DNA of 64,000 nucleotides from an uncultured Bacteroidaceae bacterium (GCA_944320785.1 CALUIR010000001.1:124001-188000), one strand, 5' to 3'. Shown: positions 9,426 through 18,538, counted from the stretch's first letter. The notes: generated by a model from the letters alone, not told the origin. A program made the numbers and translations.

Positions 9426-10172
9426 ATGCCACAATCCGACAGCCTTATCATCATCCCGACCTACAATGAAAAAGAGAATATCGAAAACATCATCCGGGAA
9501 ATATTCAAACTGGAGAAGGTTTTCCATATCCTTGTCATTGACGACCACTCCCCCGATGGCACGGCGGATATCGTAAAACGGCTGCAAACAGACTTTGCAA
9601 CGCAGTTGTTCCTCCTTGAGAGGAGCGGGAAATTGGGACTAGGCACGGCTTACATTGCCGGTTTCAAATGGGCTTTGGCACACCAGTATGCATACATTTT
9701 CGAAATGGATGCCGACTTCTCGCACAATCCTAAAGACTTGCCCCGCCTATATGCCGCCTGTGCAAACGAAGGCGCCGATATGGCCATCGGGTCACGCTAC
9801 GTGAGCGGCGTGAATGTCGTGAACTGGCCCATGGGACGTGTGCTGATGTCGTACTTCGCATCCAAGTATGTGCGGTTCATCACCGGGATACCCATCCACG
9901 ACACCACTGCAGGCTTTGTATGCTATCACCGCCAGGTGCTTGAAACAATCGGCCTCGACCAGATACGTTTCAAAGGATATGCATTCCAGATAGAAATGAA
10001 ATTCACCGCATACAAATGCGGGTTCCGCATCAAAGAAGTCCCCGTCATCTTCATCAACCGGGAACAAGGCACCTCAAAGATGAACAGCAGTATCTTCGGA
10101 GAAGCCATCACAGGCGTGATTCGCCTGAAAGCAAACAGTTGGTTCAAACAATTCCCGCAAAAGAAAGCATGA
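9426..10172 (+). CDS. Polyprenol monophosphomannose synthase-like GT2 glycosyltransferase
   Basis: 248 residues, the size of DPM1-type enzymes. The GT-A fold shows LIIIPTYNEKENI at the N terminus, LVIDDHSPDGT, LGTAYIAGFKWA and the metal-binding EMDADFSHNP. These enzymes transfer a sugar, usually mannose, from a nucleotide donor to polyprenyl phosphate on the cytoplasmic membrane face, supplying lipid-linked donors for glycan or protein glycosylation. There are no C-terminal transmembrane helices, as in stand-alone DPM1. Its stop overlaps the pyrC start by four bases (ATGA), so the two are translationally coupled. The exact sugar is not determinable from sequence. Confidence 0.92.
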   Translation: MPQSDSLIIIPTYNEKENIENIIREIFKLEKVFHILVIDDHSPDGTADIVKRLQTDFATQLFLLERSGKLGLGTAYIAGFKWALAHQYAYIFEMDADFSHNPKDLPRLYAACANEGADMAIGSRYVSGVNVVNWPMGRVLMSYFASKYVRFITGIPIHDTTAGFVCYHRQVLETIGLDQIRFKGYAFQIEMKFTAYKCGFRIKEVPVIFINREQGTSKMNSSIFGEAITGVIRLKANSWFKQFPQKKA

Positions 10173-11515
10173 GAAGGACACTCATCAAGAACGCACAAAT
10201 CGTCAACGAAGGCGAATGCTTCACCGGCTCCGTGGTGATTGAAAACGAAGTCATCTCCGAAATCCTGAAAGAAGGGCAAATGCCTCAAGAGCCTTGCCAT
10301 GAAACAATCGACGCGCACAATTTTTATCTGATTCCCGGAATCATCGATGACCACGTGCATTTCCGTGAACCGGGGCTAATGCACAAAGCAGACATGGCAA
10401 GCGAAAGCAAAGCAGCAGCGGCAGGGGGCGTGACTTCTTTCATGGACATGCCGAACGTGATGCCGCAAACCACCAGCCTTGAAGCATTGGAAGACAAATT
10501 TGAACGGGCGCAAAAAGAAAGCCTCATCAACTATTCTTTCTACTTCGGCGCCACGCACGAAAATATCCGCCTGATGAAGTATTTGGACAGGAGCAAAGTG
10601 TGCGGCATCAAACTGTTCATGGGTTCCAGCACCGGGAACATGCTCATCGATGACATGGATACTTTGGAATCGTTGTTTGAAGAAGCCCCGATGCTGATTG
10701 CAGCCCATTGCGAAGATTCCCACCTCATCGCAAGAAATGCAGAAAAGATAAAGAAACTTTATGGAGACGACCCGGATGTATCCCTGCATCCTGCCATCCG
10801 CGATGAGGAAGCCTGCTATTCATCGTCCGCACTTGCCGTCCGGCTGGCGCAAAAGCACCATGCACGCCTGCACATCCTCCATGTATCCACGGCAAAAGAA
10901 TTAAGACTATTCGAAGACAAGCCTTTAACAGAAAAACGAATCACCGCAGAGGCCTGCGTGGCCCATCTGCTTTTCACCCATAAAGACTATGCCGCCTTAG
11001 GCACGCGTATCAAATGCAACCCTGCCGTCAAGGAACCTTCCGACCGGGAAGCTTTGAGGAATGCATTAAGGACAAACAAGATTGACGTGATAGGCACGGA
11101 TCATGCGCCTCATCTCCTGAAAGAAAAAGAAGGCGGTGCCTTGACTGCGGCTTCCGGCATGCCGATGATACAATTTTCATTGGCCGCCATGATGGAATTG
11201 GTACGAGAGGAAGTCCTTACCATCGAGCAATTGGTGGAAAAAATGTGCCATGCGCCTGCCCGGTTGTTCAACATAGAGAAGCGCGGCTTTATCCGGAAAG
11301 GCTATCAAGCAGATTTGGTGCTTGTTGACCCGGACTGCGAATGGACGCTGGCCTCCAACCTTATCCTAAGCAAATGCGGATGGAGCCCGTTGGAAGGAAG
11401 AAGGTTTCATGCCAAGGTAAAGAAAACATTCGTCAACGGGAACCTTGTTTTCGACCATGACGAAATAATCCCTAACCACAAAGGCCAAGCCTTGACATTC
11501 AATCGCCCCGCATGA
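10169..11515 (+). CDS. pyrC: Dihydroorotase
   Basis: 448 residues from the ATG at 10169, which overlaps the preceding stop. An amidohydrolase-type TIM barrel: metal-binding DDHVHFREPG near residue 57, AHCEDSH and LHILHVSTA with ligand histidines, and GTDHAPH with the catalytic Asp near residue 312. It closes carbamoyl aspartate to dihydroorotate in pyrimidine synthesis. Overall it resembles the class I (PyrC/AllB-like) dihydroorotases usual in Bacteroidota. The stop overlaps the next start by four bases (ATGA). Confidence 0.95.
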   Translation: MRRTLIKNAQIVNEGECFTGSVVIENEVISEILKEGQMPQEPCHETIDAHNFYLIPGIIDDHVHFREPGLMHKADMASESKAAAAGGVTSFMDMPNVMPQTTSLEALEDKFERAQKESLINYSFYFGATHENIRLMKYLDRSKVCGIKLFMGSSTGNMLIDDMDTLESLFEEAPMLIAAHCEDSHLIARNAEKIKKLYGDDPDVSLHPAIRDEEACYSSSALAVRLAQKHHARLHILHVSTAKELRLFEDKPLTEKRITAEACVAHLLFTHKDYAALGTRIKCNPAVKEPSDREALRNALRTNKIDVIGTDHAPHLLKEKEGGALTAASGMPMIQFSLAAMMELVREEVLTIEQLVEKMCHAPARLFNIEKRGFIRKGYQADLVLVDPDCEWTLASNLILSKCGWSPLEGRRFHAKVKKTFVNGNLVFDHDEIIPNHKGQALTFNRPA

Positions 11516-12381
11516 TTGTGAACTATACACCCCGTGAACTGGCCGGTTACATCAATTGGATATATTTTTTCCATGCATGGGGATTGTCCATCGGCTTTTC
11601 TGACCTGGAAAGGCTCGTTGCTGATGCATGGCCCGCCCCGCAAGCAAGTTCAGACGGAAGCAAAAAAGATGCCTTGCGCCAATTATCCAAAGATGCGCAA
11701 CACCTGCTGCAGAAGGACGGCGCATTCAAGGTAAAAGGCGTATTCAGGCTATTGGATGCCAATGCCGACGGCGACAATATCATTGCCGGAGGAGTCACCA
11801 TCCCTTTCCTGAGACAACAAGAAAAGCAGCCCGATGGAACGCCCTATCTCTGCCTGAGCGACTTCATACGCCCTTTGAAAGACGGGATAAAAGACAAAAT
11901 CGGCATCTTTGCCACCACCGCTTCCATCCAAGCAGCCTGCATTCCTGCCCCGGATGATTATCAAAACCTTTTGTTGCAGACATTGGCTTGCCGCTTGGCA
12001 GAAGCCGCCGCAGAAAAGATGCATGAATACGTACGAAAGGAAGCATGGGGCTACGCCAAAGAAGAACGGCTCAGCATGAAAGAACTGCATCAGGAAAAGT
12101 TCCAAGGCATACGCCCTGCGGTAGGTTATCCTTCCATCCCCGACCAATCCATCAATTTCCTGATAGACCAAATCATCGACATGCGACAAATCGGCATCAC
12201 CCTGACCGAAAGCGGCGCCATGCATCCGCAAGCCTCAGTCAGCGGCTTCATGATTTCGCACCCGCAAGCCCATTATTTCCCGATAGGGCAGATAAGTTCG
12301 GAACAATTGGCTGACTACGCCTCACGAAGAGGCTTCAGCACCGAAAAAATGAAACCATTCCTTTGTGCAAACCTGACATAA
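11512..12381 (+). CDS. Stand-alone vitamin B12-dependent methionine synthase activation domain protein
   Basis: 289 residues. The C-terminal half carries hallmarks of the MetH reactivation domain: GIRPAVGYPSIPDQ (AdoMet-binding RPxxGYP), ITLTESGAMHPQASVSGF, and SHPQAHYFPIGQIS followed by DYASRRG. In large MetH proteins this C-terminal module binds AdoMet for reductive remethylation of cob(II)alamin. Here it is a separate small protein without homocysteine-, folate- or B12-binding modules, so it probably works in trans on a MetH encoded elsewhere. Neighbours are pyrimidine and lipid genes, not methionine genes. The start overlaps the pyrC stop. Confidence 0.85.
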   Translation: MIVNYTPRELAGYINWIYFFHAWGLSIGFSDLERLVADAWPAPQASSDGSKKDALRQLSKDAQHLLQKDGAFKVKGVFRLLDANADGDNIIAGGVTIPFLRQQEKQPDGTPYLCLSDFIRPLKDGIKDKIGIFATTASIQAACIPAPDDYQNLLLQTLACRLAEAAAEKMHEYVRKEAWGYAKEERLSMKELHQEKFQGIRPAVGYPSIPDQSINFLIDQIIDMRQIGITLTESGAMHPQASVSGFMISHPQAHYFPIGQISSEQLADYASRRGFSTEKMKPFLCANLT

Positions 12382-12390
12382 CAACCCGCC

Positions 12391-13593
12391 ATGATACAAA
12401 AATTTTTCTTCCTTTTATTCATTGCATGGGCAGGCACAGAAGCATATGCCTACTTCTTTTTCGCAAGGAAACGCGCCGCTTCTTCCCTCATCCGGAGGCT
12501 TTATTTCCTGCCTTCCGCATTTTTAATCATTTTCGTGCTGCTCACATTCCTGCTCCCAGAATGGGGGGCTGTGAACCGTTACCTCGATTGGGCGGCCACC
12601 ATCACTTACCTTCTGGTTGTCATTCCCAAACTCCTGTTCCTCCTTTGCACCTTGCCGGGCATCCTTTTGCAATTCCTGTTCAAATGGCACTGCAAGCTCT
12701 TTTATTGGCTCGGCATCATCGCGGCCTTCGTTTGTGCAGGAGGCATCTTGTATGGGACAACCATTGGGAAAACCAATTTGGAAACCAAGGACATCGATTT
12801 CCATTCCACGGACTTGCCCCCTGCGTTCGACGGCTACAAAATCGTGCAGATATCCGACCTCCACACCGGAAGCTGGAGGGACAAAAAGCAATTCATGGAA
12901 GAAATCGTGCGAACGGTGAACCAACAACAGGCAGACCTCATCGTCTTCACCGGCGACATCGTGAACCAACGCGCCGTGGAATTAGACGGATTCCAAGGCA
13001 TCCTTTCCCGGCTCAAGGCGAAAGACGGCGTGTACTCCATATTAGGGAACCATGATTACGGCACTTACCATCCCTGGAAAAGCCCGCAAGAAGAAGCCGA
13101 CAATTTGGCCGATCTCCAGCAACGCGAAGCCGACATGGGCTGGAAACTGCTGAACAATGCGCACGTTTACCTCAAGCGCGGCAACGACAGCATCGCCCTT
13201 ATCGGCGTGGAAAACTGGGGAAAGCCGCCCTTCGACGGCAAAGGAGACCTCAAAAAGGCCATGGAAGGCATCCGTGGCAACGGATTCAAGATACTGTTGA
13301 GCCACAACCCTACCCATTGGGATGCAGAAGTCATTCCCCAAACGGACATCAACCTGACTTTGTCGGGACACACACATGCCATGCAGTTTGCCCTCGGAGA
13401 CCTGTCGCCCTGCGCATGGTTCTACGATGAATGGAAAGGGATGTACGAGAAGGAAGGCCAATACCTGTATGTCAACATCGGGTTAGGCTTCGTCGGAATA
13501 CCTTTCCGATTGGGCGCAAACCCGGAAATCACGGTCTTCACCTTGAAATGCCGCAACGGCAAACAACCGCAAGCCATTGATGAATCAAATTAA
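12391..13593 (+). CDS. Membrane-anchored metallophosphoesterase
   Basis: 400 residues. Three or four hydrophobic helices occupy the first ~130 residues. A calcineurin-like phosphoesterase domain follows with all metal-binding blocks: KIVQISDLHTGSW, LIVFTGDIVNQ, ILGNHDYG, LLSHNPTHW and LSGHTHAMQF. The architecture resembles the YkuE/YaeI family, which includes UDP-2,3-diacylglucosamine hydrolase-like and other phosphodiesterases. The substrate cannot be called from sequence. Only 9 bases separate it from the preceding gene, and plsC follows, so a lipid or envelope substrate is plausible. Confidence 0.9.
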   Translation: MIQKFFFLLFIAWAGTEAYAYFFFARKRAASSLIRRLYFLPSAFLIIFVLLTFLLPEWGAVNRYLDWAATITYLLVVIPKLLFLLCTLPGILLQFLFKWHCKLFYWLGIIAAFVCAGGILYGTTIGKTNLETKDIDFHSTDLPPAFDGYKIVQISDLHTGSWRDKKQFMEEIVRTVNQQQADLIVFTGDIVNQRAVELDGFQGILSRLKAKDGVYSILGNHDYGTYHPWKSPQEEADNLADLQQREADMGWKLLNNAHVYLKRGNDSIALIGVENWGKPPFDGKGDLKKAMEGIRGNGFKILLSHNPTHWDAEVIPQTDINLTLSGHTHAMQFALGDLSPCAWFYDEWKGMYEKEGQYLYVNIGLGFVGIPFRLGANPEITVFTLKCRNGKQPQAIDESN

Positions 13594-13598
13594 TCGCT

Positions 13599-13606
13599 TA
13601 CATTTG
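13599..13606 (+). promoter_or_regulatory. -7 promoter box upstream of plsC
   Basis: TACATTTG lies in the 35-base gap before plsC, so plsC may also be transcribed independently of the upstream operon. Confidence 0.55.
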
Positions 13607-13628
13607 CACCCATAAAAACGACTCGCAC

Positions 13629-14387
13629 ATGAAATACCTTTACCGCATCTACCAAATATGCATTGCCCTGCCGGTGCTGTTGGTCCTCACCGTGCTGACC
13701 GCTCTCGTCACCATCGCAGGCAGCTTGTTCAATGCCCATGTATGGGGCTATTACCCGGGAAAGATATGGTCGCAAATCATCTGCTATGTCTTGCTCATCC
13801 CTGTAAAAGTGAAAGGGCATGAGAACATCGACCGCAAGACCTCCTACGTGTTTGTGGCCAACCACCAAGGCGCATTCGACATATTCCTGATATATGGCTT
13901 TTTGGGACGCAACTTCAAATGGATGATGAAGAAAAGCCTCCGCAAAATCCCGTTCGTGGGGAAAGCATGCGAGGCGGCAGGACATATTTTCGTGGACCGT
14001 TCCGGCCCGCGAAAAATCTACGAAACCATCCAAAAAGCACGCTGCACGTTGACGGACGGCACCTCACTGGTGGTCTTTCCCGAAGGCGCGCGCACTTTTA
14101 CCGGCCACATGGGCTATTTCAAGAAAGGCGCGTTCCAACTGGCCGATGAACTGCAACTGCCCGTAGTGCCGCTCACCATCAACGGCTCGTTCGACATCCT
14201 GCCCCGCACCGAAAGATGGATAAAATGGCACCACCTCTCCCTTACCATCCATGCCCCCATCCCGCCGCAAGGACAAGGAGCAGAAGACATCAAGGCCACC
14301 ATGGAGAAAGCATACGCCACGATTGAAAGCGCGCTTCCTCCCGAGCGCCAAGGCATGGTGAAGAACGCCGACCAAGAACGCCCCTGA
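13629..14387 (+). CDS. plsC: 1-acyl-sn-glycerol-3-phosphate acyltransferase
   Basis: 252 residues. It starts with a hydrophobic helix pair, followed by acyltransferase block I NHQGAFD (the HX4D catalytic motif), the FVDRSGPRK block, block III FPEGARTF, and VVPLTINGS. The enzyme acylates lysophosphatidic acid to phosphatidic acid at the inner membrane. It ends the 9.4-14.4 kb gene run and may have its own promoter. Confidence 0.93.
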   Translation: MKYLYRIYQICIALPVLLVLTVLTALVTIAGSLFNAHVWGYYPGKIWSQIICYVLLIPVKVKGHENIDRKTSYVFVANHQGAFDIFLIYGFLGRNFKWMMKKSLRKIPFVGKACEAAGHIFVDRSGPRKIYETIQKARCTLTDGTSLVVFPEGARTFTGHMGYFKKGAFQLADELQLPVVPLTINGSFDILPRTERWIKWHHLSLTIHAPIPPQGQGAEDIKATMEKAYATIESALPPERQGMVKNADQERP

Positions 14388-14441
14388 CGCAGAGGCAGCC
14401 TCCTTAAATGTGGCTGATTATTTCTAATTTATAATAAAATC

Positions 14442-14473
14442 TTTTCCATGGAAAAGGATTGGATATACCTTTG
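14442..14473 (+). promoter_or_regulatory. Promoter of the DUF4369 gene with a 14-bp palindrome
   Basis: TACCTTTG (14466-14473) is a -7 box 27 bases before the ATG. The perfect palindrome TTTTCCATGGAAAA (14442-14455) covers the place where the -33 element should be, making it a candidate operator. Confidence 0.5.
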
Positions 14474-14499
14474 CGCCATACAACGGTTACACATGCATC

Positions 14500-15177
14500 A
14501 TGAATAGATTCATTACGGCTTTCATACTATCTGCATTCACCTTGGCATCTTGTTCGCCCAAATACAAAATCGAAGGCGAGTCCTCCATTTCCTACCTTGA
14601 CGGGAAAATGCTTTTCCTGCGGCAATTCCAACACGACCGGTTCACGACCATCGATTCCGCAGAAGTGGTGCATGGGTTCTTCAACATGAAAGGGCATATC
14701 GACTCCACGCAAATGGCCATGCTGTTCATGGACGACATGCCCGTCATGCCTGTCGTATTGGAAAAAGGAGGCATCCGTGTCATCATCAACAACACGGAAA
14801 TACGCGCCAAAGGCACCCCCATGAATGACTCCTTGTATAACTTTTTCGACCGTAAAAACCAGATAGAGTTGCGGATGACAGAACTGAAAAGGAAAGAAGC
14901 GAAAATGATTTTAGACGGGGGAGACATCGATGACATCCAAACGGCATTGCACCAAGAGGCACAGGCCGTCAACGAAGAAATGAAGCAACTGATAAAATCC
15001 TTCCTCGCGCAGAACAGCGACAACGTCTTGGGGCCGGGCGTGTTCCTCATCCTGTGCCAATCGTCCTCGCCGGCCATGATGCCGCAGATAGAAGAGATGA
15101 TTGCCGAAATGCCCGAAAGCTTCAAAAGCAATCCCGCCATAAAAGACTGCCTCTCGCAACTGCAACGGCCGGAATAA
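14500..15177 (+). CDS. DUF4369-type lipoprotein
   Basis: 225 residues with a lipobox (FTLASC), so probably a lipidated periplasmic or outer-membrane protein. The N-terminal half has the beta-rich pattern of DUF4369 (YLDGKMLFLRQ, then TIDSAEVVHGFFNMKG). That domain is common in Bacteroidota and often sits in front of a thioredoxin-like domain. Here no CxxC thioredoxin domain follows; the C-terminal half is alpha-helical. Function is unknown. It stands alone with its own promoter and converges on the GT2 gene. Confidence 0.8.
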   Translation: MNRFITAFILSAFTLASCSPKYKIEGESSISYLDGKMLFLRQFQHDRFTTIDSAEVVHGFFNMKGHIDSTQMAMLFMDDMPVMPVVLEKGGIRVIINNTEIRAKGTPMNDSLYNFFDRKNQIELRMTELKRKEAKMILDGGDIDDIQTALHQEAQAVNEEMKQLIKSFLAQNSDNVLGPGVFLILCQSSSPAMMPQIEEMIAEMPESFKSNPAIKDCLSQLQRPE

Positions 15178-15182
15178 CAGGC

Positions 15183-16211
15183 TCACCCTTTCTTTGGCAA
15201 CTGCGAATAGCGTTTCCTGCCTTTCAGGTAATATTGCACTAAAATGCTGAAGCGATACCGTTCCGGGATAGATGCCTCACGGCTTTCACGGAGATTCTCT
15301 GCCCGAATGGCTGCATACTCTTTCTTCATGCGGGCATAATCCCTCCTGGCTTTGGCCACCGAACGCGCCAAAGGCGTTTTCCCGGAAACAAGGTATCCGA
15401 GAGCCGCCACATAATCCAGCACGCAACGCCAGGCCATCACCCGCGCCAGTTCATTTGGCGGCAGGTTCTTGTACAGCATCAGCAGGTTGTTGCGGAAATT
15501 GAGATAGACTTTGCCGGGGCTTTCCTTCTTCAGTGTGCCTCCCCCCACATGACGCACCACGCTTTGCGGCACGCAAGCAATCCCCCGCCCACGGCTGCGC
15601 AAACGCCAGCAAAGGTCTATTTCCTCCATATGCGCGAAGAAACGCCCGTCCAGGCCGCCTGCCGCCCAATAATCCACGGCACGCACCAGCAAAGCCGCGC
15701 CGCTCGCCCAGAACACAGGAACGACGGCATCATACTGCCCTTCATCTTTTTCCAGCATGCCCATGATGCGGCCCCGGCAAAAAGGATAGCCCAAACCATC
15801 GATGAACCCGCCACAAGCGCCCGCATACTCAAATTCATCCGGCCGGTGCCAACTGAGGATTTTCGGCTGGCAAGCCGCCACTTCCGGGTGCGTCTCCATA
15901 TAATCCAACAACGGTTCCAGCCAATGCCCTTCCACGGCGACATCCGAATTCAGCAACAAATAATAATCTGCCTCCACCTGTGAAAGCGCCCGGTTGTAGC
16001 CTTCCGCAAAACCATAATTGCGGGAAAGCACAATGCGCCCGACAGAAGGGAAACATGTTTCCAACATGGCCAACGAATCGTCCGACGAACCATTGTCGGC
16101 CACATAAAGGCTTGCCGCCGGAATGCCTTCCACACTCGCGGCAAGCGAGGGAAGGAAACGGCGCAACATGCCGCTGCCGTTCCAGTTAAGAATCACAATC
16201 GCTACTTTCAT
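15183..16211 (-). CDS. GT2 family glycosyltransferase
   Basis: 342 residues from the ATG at 16211 (MKVAIVILNWNGSG); an upstream TTG at 16226 is less likely. The GT-A fold shows IVILNWNGSGML, YVADNGSSDDS, YYLLLNSDV (nucleotide-sugar/metal region), ASGAALLVRA, and EEIDLCWRLRSRG toward the C terminus. The protein resembles rhamnosyl/dTDP-sugar transferases of the GT2 family used in surface polysaccharide assembly. It lies 11 bases behind mtaB and is probably cotranscribed, an arrangement without an obvious functional link. Donor and acceptor are unknown. Confidence 0.9.
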   Translation of the reverse strand: MKVAIVILNWNGSGMLRRFLPSLAASVEGIPAASLYVADNGSSDDSLAMLETCFPSVGRIVLSRNYGFAEGYNRALSQVEADYYLLLNSDVAVEGHWLEPLLDYMETHPEVAACQPKILSWHRPDEFEYAGACGGFIDGLGYPFCRGRIMGMLEKDEGQYDAVVPVFWASGAALLVRAVDYWAAGGLDGRFFAHMEEIDLCWRLRSRGRGIACVPQSVVRHVGGGTLKKESPGKVYLNFRNNLLMLYKNLPPNELARVMAWRCVLDYVAALGYLVSGKTPLARSVAKARRDYARMKKEYAAIRAENLRESREASIPERYRFSILVQYYLKGRKRYSQLPKKG

Positions 16212-16222
16212 GCCATTCTCAT

Positions 16223-17548
16223 TCAAAGCCTTTCCACAATTTTTCCCTGAAGGGCCGTATGTTCTTCATTGAAACCGCCCAGCGACACTTCCACCAAATG
16301 GTTGTCCAACGAAGCGTCCCCGTCCACTTCCACCCGGATGTAGTTCCGCGTGAACCCGTGCATCCTGGAAGCAGCTTTCGGCTTCTCCAGCAATACTTCC
16401 ATCGTCTGCCCTATGTGTTTGGCGTAAAACGCATCGGATTTCTGCTCCGACAGTTCCAAGAGGCGATGGCAGCGGCGGCGCTTCTGTTCCGGGGAAACCA
16501 CGTGGCCAATCTTCAAGGCTTGCGTGCCGGGACGTTCCGAATAAGTGAACACATGCAGTTGCGAGACATCCAGTCCCTTTATGAAATCGTAAGCCCGCTC
16601 GAAATACTCATCGGTCTCACCCCGTGTGCCGACAATCACGTCCATCCCGATAAAGGCATCGGGCATCAATTCCCTTATCCATCCTATCTTATGCGCGAAC
16701 AAAGCCGTGTCGTAACGCCGGCGCATCAGGCGGAGTACTTCATCGCAACCCGACTGCAAAGGGACATGGAAGTAAGGCACAAACCGGCGGGAAGCAGCAA
16801 TGTACGCCACTAACTCGTCCGTCAACAGGTCCGGTTCGACCGAAGAAAGGCGGAAACGCTCGATGCCTTCCACCCGGTCCAACGCCTTGACCAAATCCAA
16901 GAAAGTCTCGCCGGTGGATTTCCCGAAATCGCCGACATTCACGCCGGTCAACACAATCTCCTTGCCGCCTTCACGCGCAGCCTGCTCCGCCTGACGCACC
17001 AAGTCGGCTATCGCCCCATTGCGGCTCCGGCCACGGGCGAAAGGAATCGTGCAATACGTGCAGAAATAATCGCATCCATCCTGCACTTTCAGGAAGAAAC
17101 GGGTGCGGTCGCCACGCGAACAGGAAGGCGCAAAGGTGCGGATGTCTTTCACAGGAGAAGCGGCAACCTCCCCTTTCTCCCGCTTGGCCAGGTTCCCCAG
17201 ATGCGCCAATATATCTTTCTTCTGCTCCGCGCCTAACACCAAATCCACCCCATCGATGGCGGCAACCTCCGCAGGCTTCAGTTGCGCATAACAGCCAGTC
17301 ACCACCATGAAGGCGCCCGGATGCTGGCGCACCAGGCGATGAATCACCTGGCGGCACTTCTTGTCTGCGATGTCGGTGACGGAACAAGTGTTGACAATGC
17401 ACAAATCCGCCTTTTCCCCCTTGCGGGCCGTGCGGACACCCAACTCTTCCAAATGCCTCGCAATCGTGGAAGTCTCCGAGAAATTCAACTTGCAGCCCAA
17501 AGTATAATAAGCCGCCTTTTTATTTTGAAACACATTTGTATCAATCAT
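16223..17548 (-). CDS. mtaB: tRNA t6A37 C2-methylthiotransferase MtaB
   Basis: 441 residues. The N-terminal UPF0004 domain carries cluster-binding cysteines (YTLGCKLN, VNTCSVT, GCYAQ). The radical-SAM centre is CDYFCTYC near residue 154 (CxxxCxxC), with a C-terminal TRAM domain. The TLGCKLN signature separates MtaB from MiaB and RimO. The enzyme adds a methylthio group to t6A at position 37 of ANN-decoding tRNAs, which improves decoding. A -7 box lies 20 bases upstream. Confidence 0.95.
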   Translation of the reverse strand: MIDTNVFQNKKAAYYTLGCKLNFSETSTIARHLEELGVRTARKGEKADLCIVNTCSVTDIADKKCRQVIHRLVRQHPGAFMVVTGCYAQLKPAEVAAIDGVDLVLGAEQKKDILAHLGNLAKREKGEVAASPVKDIRTFAPSCSRGDRTRFFLKVQDGCDYFCTYCTIPFARGRSRNGAIADLVRQAEQAAREGGKEIVLTGVNVGDFGKSTGETFLDLVKALDRVEGIERFRLSSVEPDLLTDELVAYIAASRRFVPYFHVPLQSGCDEVLRLMRRRYDTALFAHKIGWIRELMPDAFIGMDVIVGTRGETDEYFERAYDFIKGLDVSQLHVFTYSERPGTQALKIGHVVSPEQKRRRCHRLLELSEQKSDAFYAKHIGQTMEVLLEKPKAASRMHGFTRNYIRVEVDGDASLDNHLVEVSLGGFNEEHTALQGKIVERL

Positions 17549-17567
17549 CTGCTCCCGAATTTGAATA

Positions 17568-17575
17568 CAAAGTTA
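17568..17575 (-). promoter_or_regulatory. -7 promoter box of mtaB
   Basis: Minus strand reads TAACTTTG, 20 bases upstream of the mtaB ATG. The other ~270 bases up to the small lipoprotein gene hold that gene's promoter and no evident ORF. Confidence 0.6.
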
Positions 17576-17792
17576 AGCATTATTGGCCGAATAAGCGGAA
17601 AGCCGGCCCGGATTTTCCTTCCCATGACGGGATAATGCCATCAGAGGATACTGGAAGGCATATTTCCCCTTCCCGCCGCACCCTGCCACCGCCAAGGGGG
17701 CAAGGCCGCCGCCACCCCGCCAGGTTTTTAGATAAAGTAGGAAAAAATATAAAAAAATATGGCAAGTCCGTACAACCAATCGAAAAAGTATC

Positions 17793-17800
17793 TACCTTTG
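17793..17800 (+). promoter_or_regulatory. -7 promoter box of the small lipoprotein gene
   Basis: TACCTTTG, 48 bases upstream of the ATG at 17849, preceded by an A/T-rich stretch. Confidence 0.6.
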
Positions 17801-17848
17801 CATTGTTTTTAATCGCAACATTATTACAAAAATTAAAAAGCAAAGAAA

Positions 17849-18046
17849 ATGAGAAAATTAGCATTTTTATTCGTTGCAATGGTAGCAGTATCATTCGCTT
17901 CTTGCGGCGGCAGCACAAAGTCAAACGCTGACGCTGAAGCTGCAAAAGCTGATTCTATCCGTATCGCAGATTCCATCGCTGCTGTGGAAGCAGCCGCTGC
18001 TGCCGACACCATGGCAGTTGTAGCGCCTGCTGACAGCGTGAAGTAA
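17849..18046 (+). CDS. Small Ala/Asp-rich lipoprotein
   Basis: 65 residues. MRKLAFLFVAMVAVSFASCGG is a clear lipoprotein signal with lipobox FASC. The mature ~46 residues are low-complexity and rich in Ala, Asp and Ser (NADAEAAKADSIRIADSIAA). No family is recognised. A strong promoter-like box upstream and a textbook terminator directly downstream mark a genuine monocistronic gene, probably well expressed. Such tiny outer-membrane lipoproteins are frequent in Bacteroidales; function is unknown. Confidence 0.8.
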   Translation: MRKLAFLFVAMVAVSFASCGGSTKSNADAEAAKADSIRIADSIAAVEAAAAADTMAVVAPADSVK

Positions 18047-18070
18047 GCAACTGCCGGAACGAGAGAATTG

Positions 18071-18111
18071 AAAAGTCTGCCGTGCATTCCTGCACCACAG
18101 ACTTTTTTTTT
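18071..18111 (+). terminator. Rho-independent terminator of the small lipoprotein gene
   Basis: AAGTCTG...GTGC, loop, GCAC...CAGACTT stem followed by a run of nine T (18103-18111). Confidence 0.85.
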
Positions 18112-18211
18112 ATGCCCTGCGGGCTCCCGGAACGGCTGCATCCTCCCGGATGAGGCAGAGGAAAAATGTCCGTTCCCATTCCTCGTTTTTCGGGACGGCA
18201 TACGGGAAAAC

Positions 18212-18538
18212 TCAATGCGACACCATCTTCAAGCCCACAATCGAGGCTATCAGCGTGGTGATGAAAAACAAACGTAGGAACGACACAGGCTCATGGAAAA
18301 ACACAATGCCCAGCAACACCGTGCCCACTGCGCCGATACCCGTCCATATCGGATAGGCAGTGCCGATGGGCAATGCCTGCACCGCCCTGGCAAGCAATAG
18401 CATGCTGAGCGCAAGGCTGGCAAGGAAACCGGCGCCCCATAAATACCATTCTGCGCCTGAAGTTTCCTTCATTTTCCCCAAACAAAAAGCAAAGCCGGAC
18501 TCAAAGAATCCGGCAACAATCAGAATAATCCAGTTCAT
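18212..18538 (-). CDS. SMR family exporter, SugE/Gdx-like
   Basis: 108 residues with four transmembrane helices, the standard SMR size. The first helix has the conserved Glu (AGFFESGFAF). Helix 3 carries PIGTAYPIWTGIGAVG, close to the SugE/Gdx signature, so guanidinium export is a reasonable hypothesis; multidrug export is the alternative. The ATG at 18538 gives the normal N terminus, and the longer in-frame extension is ignored. A -7 box at 18579-18586 leaves only a ~30-base leader, so no guanidine riboswitch fits between promoter and gene. Confidence 0.88.
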   Translation of the reverse strand: MNWIILIVAGFFESGFAFCLGKMKETSGAEWYLWGAGFLASLALSMLLLARAVQALPIGTAYPIWTGIGAVGTVLLGIVFFHEPVSFLRLFFITTLIASIVGLKMVSH

